Origin: a virus
Virus record (IMG/VR): IMGVR_UViG_3300046513_000134
Span: 36,507-100,506 of that record
Reading direction: 5' to 3' (one strand)
Length of the DNA: 64,000 nucleotides
Under the pieces are notes generated by a model. It saw nothing but the letters and a program-made list of their open reading frames with translations, searched no databases and was not told the origin of the DNA. The translations under genes and the position numbers were made by a program. Below are positions 51,560 to 59,249 of this stretch, in pieces (the stretch's first letter is position 1; each line of letters begins with the position of its first letter).

Positions 51560-53214
51560 TTCTTGAGCCTTTCGATACTCGGGATCGGGGAATTGAATTT
51601 GTACATCGTCGCCCCGATCATCGAGAGCAGGGTCCGCTGCATCAGTGACAGGTTGTTCTCGCCCTCGAAGCCGATATGGCAGGAGGCGTAGCCTGTCTTC
51701 ATTTCGATGCCGGCCATGGACAGCCACTTGGCGGCGTCACCCTGCAGGTCTGGTCCCTCGAAGCGGATCGCCAGTGCATGCGGTGACCACCGGGCTCCCA
51801 CCTTCAGGCCGGGTCCGATCGCCACGGCGTAGTAGGGGTTCTGCGTCCCCTTGGTCTCTTGATACATGAACTTGGCGAGGGCCAGCTTCGGCGGTACTGC
51901 CGGCAGGGCTCCCCCGGCTTCGCTGACATCCTTGACGCTTTCGAAGGCCGTCTTCAGGGTAACGGTCACGGGTTCCGCCGTGGGTTCGATGGTCGCGGTC
52001 TTGGCCTTCTCGGCCAGTTGCGCCTTGAGTTTGTCGATGCTTAACGGTGTCATCTCATCACCTGTAGGAGAGGGTGTTTCCATATAAGATAGCGGATCAT
52101 AGGGGGCAGTCGGGATCAAGGTCGCGCCTACAGATTTTCCGAAGCCACCCCACGGCGCACTCAGCATCTGGTCCAGCATCTCTTGATTGGGGCTGTGGTG
52201 GAGGGTGCCAGCCGGTACGATCTCGGTCGGCGGCGTGTAGGTGGCGACGATCTTCTCCAGCGTTATGTCGAAGTTACCGACGATCAAGCCGCCATAGCTA
52301 ACGGTCGGGACCTTGTTCATGCAGATGTACTGCTTGCCGAGCAGCGAAGAATTCGGCCACTTGGGCGAGGGGTTGGCCAGAGCCGATGGGTGGATGCCGT
52401 CGCTGGTGATAAACGGAGGAGGGGTCAGGACCGGCGTGAAGTCAACGCCGCCGATATCCACGCCCACCTGCAGCGAAGAGGCCGCGTCCAGCCACGTCGA
52501 GGCCTTGATCAGATTGTACAGGTCCCATGTTGTCATGACCCCCTGCTTCGACAGCCAGTGGACCACGAGGGCAAGAAAGGCAGTGCCGTTGCTCTTGTCG
52601 GCAGACGAGGATAGGAACACCGCGAAGCCCTTGAATGTGTCGATGGAAATCTGCTTGTACATCGCCAGTGACTGCCCCAGCTCCACGAGGAACGGCGGAA
52701 CTTTGCTGGGCTCGAAGAACAGCTCGCACCAGTTACCGAACCATTTCTCGAAGTAGGCACCTTTCAGCTTGGCGACATGCGTGAGGGTGCTCTCCAGCAT
52801 GCCGGTTGCCATCATGATGGTCTTCATCTTCTCGGCAAAGATCAGATCAGCGGCGTCGTGCGAGATGTTCCCATAGGTGTTGTAGTTGTACTTTGGGAGC
52901 CCTTGGGGGGTCCACTCGGCAGTGTAGTCGAGGGTAGGTTTGTCTGCGCCTGTGAGCGCCGCATTCGGCCCCTCCTCCCACGCCTTGATCACGCCTGCGC
53001 AATTGCCGGCCAGAAGCGCCGACTTGTAGATGAGCGGGGTGTACGAACCCCAGTGGTGGAGCCCGTGCTTCACGTAGCCATTGGCCGGCGTTTCTTTGGG
53101 GACCATGCCCGGGCCAACGTAGAAGTGGTTCGACACTACGTGGTTGAATTCAGGCACGGGATCAGCCGACTTCTTCAAGTTGACCTTCTTCAATTTGGTG
53201 AGATCCAGTTTCAT
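51529..53214 (-). CDS. Large hypothetical protein, 561 aa
   Basis: Begins MKLDLTKLKKVNLKKSADPV. A first half rich in aromatic residues (NHFYVGPGMVPKETPANGY, then HWGSYTPLIYKSALLAGN) and a Pro/Thr/Glu linker (about 360-425) before a C-terminal domain with ARWSPHALAIRFEGPDL and YASCHIGFEGENNLSLMQRT. I recognise no family. It lies 12 bp downstream of a phosphatase gene and may function with it. Confidence 0.7.
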   Translation of the reverse strand: MKLDLTKLKKVNLKKSADPVPEFNHVVSNHFYVGPGMVPKETPANGYVKHGLHHWGSYTPLIYKSALLAGNCAGVIKAWEEGPNAALTGADKPTLDYTAEWTPQGLPKYNYNTYGNISHDAADLIFAEKMKTIMMATGMLESTLTHVAKLKGAYFEKWFGNWCELFFEPSKVPPFLVELGQSLAMYKQISIDTFKGFAVFLSSSADKSNGTAFLALVVHWLSKQGVMTTWDLYNLIKASTWLDAASSLQVGVDIGGVDFTPVLTPPPFITSDGIHPSALANPSPKWPNSSLLGKQYICMNKVPTVSYGGLIVGNFDITLEKIVATYTPPTEIVPAGTLHHSPNQEMLDQMLSAPWGGFGKSVGATLIPTAPYDPLSYMETPSPTGDEMTPLSIDKLKAQLAEKAKTATIEPTAEPVTVTLKTAFESVKDVSEAGGALPAVPPKLALAKFMYQETKGTQNPYYAVAIGPGLKVGARWSPHALAIRFEGPDLQGDAAKWLSMAGIEMKTGYASCHIGFEGENNLSLMQRTLLSMIGATMYKFNSPIPSIERLKKCSQPKSFGL

Positions 53215-53226
53215 TCCCGCCTCCGA

Positions 53227-53994
53227 TCAGGCTTTGAAGATGTCGTGCCCGCCCAGTGGCGTGAACGTGGTTTCGGTCAGGAGCTTCTTCTTGGCCTTGG
53301 GCTTTGTCTTGGGGCTCTCGTCCCAGACGCTGCTGTAGTTCTTCTGGGGCTTACCCGTCTCGTAGTCCAAATGGATCGCGGTCGGGGGCAGGTTGCCGGT
53401 CTTGTAGCCAGCGGCCGGGAGGATGCCGAAGTGCTTCTTCAGGAACTCGACCTGCACGCCGCTCTCCACCGCCTTCTTGCAGTAGTTCTCGCGGACCCAG
53501 TTGATGGCGTCCTCGATCCCGAGGGCTTCCTTGACCACGGCGCAGATGAAGGTGCCGGTGCGCCCGTGCCCGCCGATGCAGCCGCAGTGAATGGTCTCGC
53601 CGGCCAGCAGTTGCGCTGCCGTCCATTGCACCAGCTTCTTGAACTCGGTGGCATTCGCCGGCGCTTGCATGTCGGTGATCTTGTGGTGGATGACGTGCGG
53701 CCGGTGCGCGGCGACCTCGTCGTTGGCATAGTCGTATTCGGGGATGTGCATGTTCCAGTCGAAGCCGATGAAGGCGAACGCCTCCTTGGCCACCGGGAAG
53801 CCGCAGGAGCCGCCGATCAGGGTACCAGTGCCGATGCTCAGGGCCGGATGGCTCTTGTAGCATCTCTCGCCGCTGATGTTCTTGTTCGCGCTGTCCAACA
53901 GGGGTACTCCTTCGACCGGTTTCACGTATTGCTTGGCACGGACGTCGGCCCGGTCGCCGTAGATGACATCATTGAGGGATTTATTGACGGGCAT
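53227..53994 (-). CDS. CX5R (dual-specificity/tyrosine) phosphatase-like protein 1
   Basis: A 255-aa protein. P-loop: IHCGCIGGHGRTGTF, with Cys139-x5-Arg145 then Thr-Gly, the signature of PTP/DSP enzymes. An Asp at about 108 (KITDMQAP) could be the general acid. C-terminal 60 residues are Lys-rich. It could remove phosphate from protein or other substrates in the infected cell. Upstream Asp-rich N-terminus and WPD loop position are approximate. Confidence 0.8.
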   Translation of the reverse strand: MPVNKSLNDVIYGDRADVRAKQYVKPVEGVPLLDSANKNISGERCYKSHPALSIGTGTLIGGSCGFPVAKEAFAFIGFDWNMHIPEYDYANDEVAAHRPHVIHHKITDMQAPANATEFKKLVQWTAAQLLAGETIHCGCIGGHGRTGTFICAVVKEALGIEDAINWVRENYCKKAVESGVQVEFLKKHFGILPAAGYKTGNLPPTAIHLDYETGKPQKNYSSVWDESPKTKPKAKKKLLTETTFTPLGGHDIFKA

Positions 53995-54008
53995 GTAGCA
54001 CTCCTTTG

Positions 54009-55103
54009 CTAATCAGCTCGGTTGATCTTTTTGACGAAGGTGTCGTTGTCCACCTGATAATGGTGAAGCAGGAACTCGGCCTCGTCCATGGCTTTCTTGG
54101 CGGCTAGCAGATCGGCCATGGCCTTCTTGGCTTTGGCTTGCTCGTAGGCCAGCTTCTCCGCTTCCCCCGACTTCGCGGTGGGGCCGTATTTCTCGACCTG
54201 CTTCTTCTGCCAGCTAGCGCAGTTGTTCACCGCGCCCAGCGCCTGTACCTCGTACCAGTCGATGTAGCGGCGCTCGAAGCATTCCGAATGGCGCTCCACG
54301 AATTCCTCGGTCAGAACCCGCATCTTCGGGGTGGTTCCCTGCTGGGTGACCGCGTGGCTCTCAAGGATGCCTTCAAGGATCATCCCGGCCCGCTGGACGT
54401 CGAGGACGCTCAGCAGGTAACCGGAGTAGCCGCTGTAGAGCATGCCCTTGTTGAAGATCGGCCCGTTGTTGTGGCTTAGCGTCCAGTTGGTGTCGAGCAT
54501 GATCTCCAGCGAGGTGCGGCCGTAGACGTAGCTCTCCAAGCAATCGGCCACGGCTCCCCACTTCGGCCCGCCATAGCCACTGGAGAACTTGTGCTCGTAG
54601 AAGAAGCGGCGGATCGCGGTGGCCAGTTGCCCGAGCGTCGCCTGTGGTGGGTCTGTCCAGAGCGACGAGTAGTTTTCCCCGCTCGCATATTGGCGCAGCC
54701 ATTTGACCACCGGGAAGCCGACCTCTTTGGCGATCAGATTGTCCTTGCTTTCATTGGTGAAGGTATGGCGGCTCTCGCGGATGACGATGACCAACAGGTA
54801 CATCGCGGCGCGGATCGCCTCGGACTGGGTCCAGTTAAGGTAGGCATCCATCGTCGCCAGATCATCGGCCGGCAACGGTTCGTTGCGATCGAACTTGGCC
54901 GACAGGACCGCGATCATCTGCTGGAACCCGTAAAAGGTCACCGCAGCTTCGTCGGGATTGGCGAGATCCTTGTTGTTGTGCTGGTTCATGTACGCCTTGA
55001 CCTGCGCTCCGACCGTGGCCAGAGGGGTAGCAGAGACGTCCAACGATTGCCGGATCGGGTGGATGCTGAGGTATCCGAGCGTGTGACGCGGGCTGACGGC
55101 CAT
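54009..55103 (-). CDS. Hypothetical protein between two phosphatases, 364 aa
   Basis: Start at 55103 (MAVSPRHTLGYLSIHP); a GTG at 55118 overlaps the only Shine-Dalgarno, so the true start is unsure. Mainly helical, with a coiled-coil-like Ala/Lys/Glu end (AKAKKAMADLLAAKKAMDEA). Cys pair and Trp-rich segments (RYIDWYEVQALGAVNNCASW). No family recognised. Confidence 0.7.
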   Translation of the reverse strand: MAVSPRHTLGYLSIHPIRQSLDVSATPLATVGAQVKAYMNQHNNKDLANPDEAAVTFYGFQQMIAVLSAKFDRNEPLPADDLATMDAYLNWTQSEAIRAAMYLLVIVIRESRHTFTNESKDNLIAKEVGFPVVKWLRQYASGENYSSLWTDPPQATLGQLATAIRRFFYEHKFSSGYGGPKWGAVADCLESYVYGRTSLEIMLDTNWTLSHNNGPIFNKGMLYSGYSGYLLSVLDVQRAGMILEGILESHAVTQQGTTPKMRVLTEEFVERHSECFERRYIDWYEVQALGAVNNCASWQKKQVEKYGPTAKSGEAEKLAYEQAKAKKAMADLLAAKKAMDEAEFLLHHYQVDNDTFVKKINRAD

Positions 55104-55130
55104 GATGATTTCTTTCACTCCTTGAAAGTA

Positions 55131-55159
55131 AAATCCCTAGAGTTTTAGTCTAGGGATTT
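55131..55159 (-). terminator. Terminator hairpin between phosphatase 2 and the next gene
   Basis: A perfect 11-bp inverted repeat AAATCCCTAGA/TCTAGGGATTT with a 7-nt loop, followed on the minus strand by TTTTAC. It separates the second phosphatase from the 364-aa gene. Confidence 0.65.
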
Positions 55160-55188
55160 CTGGCCTCGGAACAAGATGTTTCTTTGGT

Positions 55189-55782
55189 CTACCGGGCGAT
55201 ATTGGCGTTCCACCAGTTGGCGATCGTCTGCCAGAAGCTTGGGTTGGTGGCCGGCTCGACCCGAACCGGAGCCTCGCGGAGGGTGAGCGGTGGGGCGACG
55301 GCGTTCAGCGCCAAGTAGGTCCTGCGGATGAACATCGGTGCCCAAGCGACATCGAAGCTATCAACGTAGGCCTGCTGCTCAGGCGTCTCGACGGCGTGCC
55401 GGTAGTAGTTGGCGCGGACGTAGGCGACCGGGTTGCGGATGCCGACCGCCTTGGCCAACAGGGCGAGGAACAGCCCGGTACGACCCATACCCCCGGCGCA
55501 GCCGACGACGAGTATCCTGCCGGCCAGCGCCTGCTCTATCGCCTCTTCAAGGATCGCCTTGACCGACGGGTAGTCACTCGGGACGTCGAAGTCACGGATC
55601 GGCAGTTCCGCGTCGAACTTGACCCGGGTGCCTTCGGCCTTGAGGTTGATGTTCCACGTGTCTGCGGTGTTGATGCCGGTGTCGAACGGCCCGCCCATGA
55701 TGAAAATCTTGTTGTGGGCGGCGCGGTCCCCAAGATCGAGAACCAGTGTGCCGTTGAAAGCGATGCCAGTGTAGTTAGCCAT
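55189..55782 (-). CDS. CX5R phosphatase-like protein 2
   Basis: A 197-aa protein. P-loop VVGCAGGMGRTGLF, Cys95-x5-Arg101, with Asp64/66 (PIRDFDVPSD) as general acid candidates. It resembles phosphatase 1 in layout (FIMGG at start, YVRANYYRHAVET after the P-loop), so the two are probably paralogues. It has a very strong Shine-Dalgarno (CCACGGAGGGT). A C-terminal Trp-rich tail (FWQTIANWWNANIAR) is unusual. Confidence 0.8.
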   Translation of the reverse strand: MANYTGIAFNGTLVLDLGDRAAHNKIFIMGGPFDTGINTADTWNINLKAEGTRVKFDAELPIRDFDVPSDYPSVKAILEEAIEQALAGRILVVGCAGGMGRTGLFLALLAKAVGIRNPVAYVRANYYRHAVETPEQQAYVDSFDVAWAPMFIRRTYLALNAVAPPLTLREAPVRVEPATNPSFWQTIANWWNANIAR

Positions 55783-55808
55783 GAAACCCTCCGTGGTTAG
55801 TTTGGCTG

Positions 55809-55824
55809 TTGCAATAAATTGCAC
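55809..55824. repeat. Palindrome copy 13
   Basis: TTGCAATAAATTGCAC in the 44-bp leader of phosphatase 2. Confidence 0.78.
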
Positions 55825-55826
55825 GC

Positions 55827-56057
55827 TTACCGAATGACCGACTTGGTCTTCGGGTCGTACTCCATGATGGCCTCCAGCGTACCCTCGCGGATACGAAGCA
55901 GGTAGTTCCCAAATCGCCGGTTGCCCTGCGGATGGGTGATGACCGCCGAGCGTAGCGCCATGCGCTCCAGTCGGGCTCTTGCGCCGGTCAGGAAGCCAAG
56001 CTTCTTGGCCTGCTGCACCGCTTCGACAGAGATCAGGACGTGCCGGTTATCAGACAT
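55827..56057 (-). CDS. Small basic hypothetical protein, 76 aa
   Basis: Begins MSDNRHVLISVEAVQQAKKL. Basic middle (GARARLERMALRSAVI) and a beta-hairpin-like end (YLLRIREGTLEAIMEYDPK). Overlaps the CsrA-like gene by 8 bp. Function unknown. Confidence 0.65.
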   Translation of the reverse strand: MSDNRHVLISVEAVQQAKKLGFLTGARARLERMALRSAVITHPQGNRRFGNYLLRIREGTLEAIMEYDPKTKSVIR

Positions 56058-56331
56058 GGCTGTTATCCCGGTAGTTAGCCCCCCGCATGATGCGGATCTC
56101 GGTCGGGGCGTCGATGGCGCAGCGGGCGCGTTTGGCTGCCAGCGGCTTGCCCGAGGACAGGAATACCTCCGGCAGGATCTCCGTAGCCTCCTCGTCGGAA
56201 ATGTGGAAGACCTTCTTGTCGCCGCAGCGGACGACCTTCATCCGGTTCGGCAGGATGATATCTTCCAGCTCGAAGCGCGTGTCCCCGACGTAGAAGTCCT
56301 CATGGAGTTCGATACCTATGATCAAGGGCAT
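56050..56331 (-). CDS. Divergent CsrA/RsmA-like RNA-binding protein
   Basis: A 93-aa protein. LHEDFYVGDTRFELEDI aligns in pattern with the CsrA beginning (..ETLMIGDEVTVTVL..) and KRARCAIDAPTEIRIMRGANY with CsrA RIGVNAPKEVSVHREEIY. A 35-residue insertion separates them. CsrA proteins bind GGA motifs in mRNA leaders, so it might reprogram host or phage translation. The assignment is by motif pattern. Confidence 0.5.
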   Translation of the reverse strand: MPLIIGIELHEDFYVGDTRFELEDIILPNRMKVVRCGDKKVFHISDEEATEILPEVFLSSGKPLAAKRARCAIDAPTEIRIMRGANYRDNSHV

Positions 56332-56363
56332 GTGCGTTTCCTTTCCGTTACTCTACGCCTAAC

Positions 56364-58475
56364 TCAATCGGCCAGCAGGGTAAACAAGACATGTTCAGGG
56401 TGGATATCTCTGGCAGCACCCTTGAGTTCTACCCCGGCCTTCTTCAGGGCGTTGAGGACGATGTCAGCGGTGGCAGCGCCCCCCATGACGTTTTCAATGA
56501 AGCCCTCGCTCATCGTCGCCGGCCCCGAGAGCAGGTCATTCAGGGTCTTGGCTTCCTTGACCACGATGAACCCGACCTTCTCCAAGGCGTCGAGAATATC
56601 CTCAGACCCCCGGGCGACGAGGATGGTGGTGGGGTCGAGGGTGCCCGACTTCACCTGTGCAATAAGTTGCAGCAGAACCTGATGGTAAGCCTGCTCCATC
56701 GGGTCGGTGCTGGAGAAGATCGTCCGCAACCCCTTGGTCTTGTAAATCTGCATCGGGTTGAGGTCGATCAGGACCGAGCGGTTCAGGGCCTGTGCGCCGA
56801 CGATGCAGAGCACGATGTCATCCGTGGCCACGCCCAGCATTACGTGCATGCCGACATTGACCGCGCAATACTGGGGCAGGGTGTTCTCGTCGGTCTCCAG
56901 CAGGTTGACCTGTTGGTAGGCATCCTCGGCTACGAGGTCGAGGAGCGTCTTCCGCTGTGACCCTGCCCCTTCGATCACTGGGACGTCCAAAGCGATCCAG
57001 ACGCGGCCTGTGGAGCCACAGATCGTGATCGAGACGTCCAGCCCATTCAGGTGGGGCAGCAGGTCGTGTCCGACACCACAGACGCAGGGCTTGTCCATCG
57101 CGCGGGCCACGACGGCGGCGTGTGAGGTCGAGCCCCCGGTGGCCGTCAGGATGCCAACTGCCGCGTTCATGCCGGCGATATCGTCCGGTGTCGTCTCGTG
57201 CGTAACCAGAATGACCTTGTCGCCCTTCTCAGCGGCGGCGACGGCGTCCTTGGACGAATACACCGCGTACCCGGTGGCGACGCCCGGCGAGGCGTTGATC
57301 CCCTTGAACTGCGGTTCCCCCTTGAAGGCCTGATCGACCGAGGGGCGCTTGGTGGTCTTGTACTGGCTGCGGGTGATCCGCCCGAACATCTGCTGGCGGG
57401 TGATATCCCCGGCTTGGAGCATGTCCGTGGCGATCCTGATCGCGGCCGCTGCCGAGCGCTTGCCGACGCGGCTCTGCAAGACGTAAAGCACCCCGTCCTG
57501 AACCGTGAACTCGATATCGACCATATCGTTGTAATGGTTTTCGAGAACGTTGCAGACATACTCCAGTTCGCCGTGAAGTTCGGCCCATGCCGGATCATTG
57601 CTATCCTTCATGGACTGGATCGGCTCTGGGGTCCGTATCCCGGCGACAACATCCTCGCCTTGGGCGTTGATCAGATATTCGCCATACATCCCCGGCTCGC
57701 CGGTCAGCGGGTTGGCTGTGAACAGCACCCCGGTGCCGGAGATATCGTTCATGTTGCCGAAGACCATCGCTTGTATCGTGACGGCGGTGCCGGTCACATG
57801 TTCCAGCTTGTTGATCTTGCGGTAGACCTTGGCGCGTTCCGAGTTCCATGACCGGAAGACCGCGTCGATCGCCACGAAGAGCTGGTCGTCCAGATTGGTA
57901 GGGAACTCGAAGCCCTTGTGGACCTTGAAGGTCTTCAGCATGCCGTCGCAGACGATCTTGAGATCTTCGACCGTCAGGTCGGTGTCGGCGTCGTAGCCCT
58001 TGTCTTCCTTGACCTGTTCCAGCGGCCCGTTCATCAGCTTCTCTTCCAGATCGTAGCCGGTGGTCGAGAGCATCAGGATCAGGCGGCGGTAGCTGTCCCA
58101 TGTGGCGCGTGCCCCGAGACGTTGTTCCCAATCACCGATATTGTGAAGGTTGAGGCCGACATTGAGGATGGTGTCCATCATCCCCGGCATTGAAACCGGA
58201 GCCCCGGAGCGAACCGACAGCAGCGGGTCGTAGCCGAAGTGGTCTTCCATCTTGTTGAGGTGCGGGGTGGCTTCGTAGACAATGTCGTTGACGAACTTGA
58301 CCTGCTTGGTCGTGGGCGACCAGTAGTTCTGGCACATCGAGATCGGGATGATGAAACCGGGAGGAACCGCCAGACCCATGTTGGTCATGAGGGACAGCGA
58401 TGCTGCCTTGCCCCCGACGATTTCCTTATCTGTGGGGACGTCTGTTTCCCCCGTGCCAAAGCTGTAGAATTCCAT
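56364..58475 (-). CDS. Pyruvate phosphate dikinase-like phosphotransferase with replaced C-terminus
   Basis: A 703-aa protein. N-terminal ATP-grasp nucleotide domain: VGGKAASLSLMTNMG, LLSVRSGAPVSMPGMMDTI, FTANPLTGEPGMYGEYL, DIEFTVQDGVLYVLQSR. Swivelling phosphohistidine domain: TGGSTSHAAVVARAMDKPC (His at about 450). The PEP/pyruvate TIM barrel that should follow is absent; about 220 residues of unrelated sequence replace it. It can probably be autophosphorylated at His, but the acceptor is unknown. Start at 58475 with CCACGGAGGGT. Confidence 0.85.
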   Translation of the reverse strand: MEFYSFGTGETDVPTDKEIVGGKAASLSLMTNMGLAVPPGFIIPISMCQNYWSPTTKQVKFVNDIVYEATPHLNKMEDHFGYDPLLSVRSGAPVSMPGMMDTILNVGLNLHNIGDWEQRLGARATWDSYRRLILMLSTTGYDLEEKLMNGPLEQVKEDKGYDADTDLTVEDLKIVCDGMLKTFKVHKGFEFPTNLDDQLFVAIDAVFRSWNSERAKVYRKINKLEHVTGTAVTIQAMVFGNMNDISGTGVLFTANPLTGEPGMYGEYLINAQGEDVVAGIRTPEPIQSMKDSNDPAWAELHGELEYVCNVLENHYNDMVDIEFTVQDGVLYVLQSRVGKRSAAAAIRIATDMLQAGDITRQQMFGRITRSQYKTTKRPSVDQAFKGEPQFKGINASPGVATGYAVYSSKDAVAAAEKGDKVILVTHETTPDDIAGMNAAVGILTATGGSTSHAAVVARAMDKPCVCGVGHDLLPHLNGLDVSITICGSTGRVWIALDVPVIEGAGSQRKTLLDLVAEDAYQQVNLLETDENTLPQYCAVNVGMHVMLGVATDDIVLCIVGAQALNRSVLIDLNPMQIYKTKGLRTIFSSTDPMEQAYHQVLLQLIAQVKSGTLDPTTILVARGSEDILDALEKVGFIVVKEAKTLNDLLSGPATMSEGFIENVMGGAATADIVLNALKKAGVELKGAARDIHPEHVLFTLLAD
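56657..56672. repeat. Palindrome copy 14
   Basis: GTGCAATAAGTTGCAG inside the PPDK-like gene, only 850 bp from copy 13, the closest pair. Confidence 0.75.
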
Positions 58476-58519
58476 GACATAACCCTCCGTGGAAATTGTC
58501 ATTCAGTAGATTGAATATA

Positions 58520-58559
58520 AAAAGAAGAGGCCCGGGATACAAGGAGTATCGGGCCTCTC
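58520..58559 (-). terminator. Intrinsic terminator
   Basis: Minus-strand stem GAGGCCCG/CGGGCCTC extended by ATAC/GTAT across a 2-nt bulge, with a TCCTT loop, followed by TTCTTTTTAT. It ends the terminase transcript before the PPDK-like gene. The CCTTGTA loop region resembles the terminator at 21141-21172. Confidence 0.8.
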
Positions 58560-58581
58560 GGATACTAATAATGGATAACCC

Positions 58582-59076
58582 TCAGAAATAGCCGTGGTAA
58601 TAGACTGTGGAGAACATCTCCCCCGCCTTTTGCTTGCACCACGCGGTGTTGATCTTGGTCGCGAAGCCCATGTCCTCGCTCTCGTTGATCATCAGCACGG
58701 CGTAGAGCACCGGTTGGCTGCCGACGTCCGTGATCAGACCTTCGTCCACGGCCTTCAGTATGCAGTAGAAAATGGTGTAGAGGCAAGCGATTGGGTCGGT
58801 GGTGTTGACCGCCTGCATCAGTTCCAGCGCCCGGTCCTCGACCAGCTTCGACACGCGGGCGACGGACAGCTCATCGAGATTGACCACGGCCGCAGCCATG
58901 TGGCGGCGCAGGTGTTCGAAGTAGTCCTCGCGCAGGGCGAGGTTGACCTCGTTGGCCTTCATGCCGATGGCGAACATCAGGTAGGCCGGCATCATCTCGC
59001 GGGCCGCCTTCTGGATCGACGGGAAGAGCTGGTTGGTTTCGACCGAGTGGCCGATGTTGACGTTGGTGATTTCCAT
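58582..59076 (-). CDS. Hypothetical helical protein, 164 aa
   Basis: Begins MEITNVNIGHSVETNQLFPS. Predicted helical throughout (MMPAYLMFAIGMKANEVNLA, VARVSKLVEDRALELMQAV). Overlaps the upstream 57-aa gene as TAATG. Function unknown. Confidence 0.7.
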   Translation of the reverse strand: MEITNVNIGHSVETNQLFPSIQKAAREMMPAYLMFAIGMKANEVNLALREDYFEHLRRHMAAAVVNLDELSVARVSKLVEDRALELMQAVNTTDPIACLYTIFYCILKAVDEGLITDVGSQPVLYAVLMINESEDMGFATKINTAWCKQKAGEMFSTVYYHGYF

Positions 59077-59249
59077 TAGAGTTCTGTAGCTCCCAAGCTG
59101 CGCGCCTCTTCTATCGCCTCACGCGGCGCGTCGGTGAGTTCGATGGTATCCCATGCACTCTCCACATAGGCGATACCCTCTCCCATGCAGAAGTCTTTGA
59201 ATTCCGACATGTTGGTGTCGGAGTAGAAACGAAGGCGAATGCGGCCCAT
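59076..59249 (-). CDS. Small hypothetical protein, 57 aa
   Basis: ATG at 59249 overlaps the terminase stop (TGATG) and the TAA overlaps the next start (TAATG), so coupling on both sides supports it. The product, MGRIRLRFYSDTNMSEFKD..., is mixed alpha/beta and acidic toward the end. Function unknown. Confidence 0.65.
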   Translation of the reverse strand: MGRIRLRFYSDTNMSEFKDFCMGEGIAYVESAWDTIELTDAPREAIEEARSLGATEL

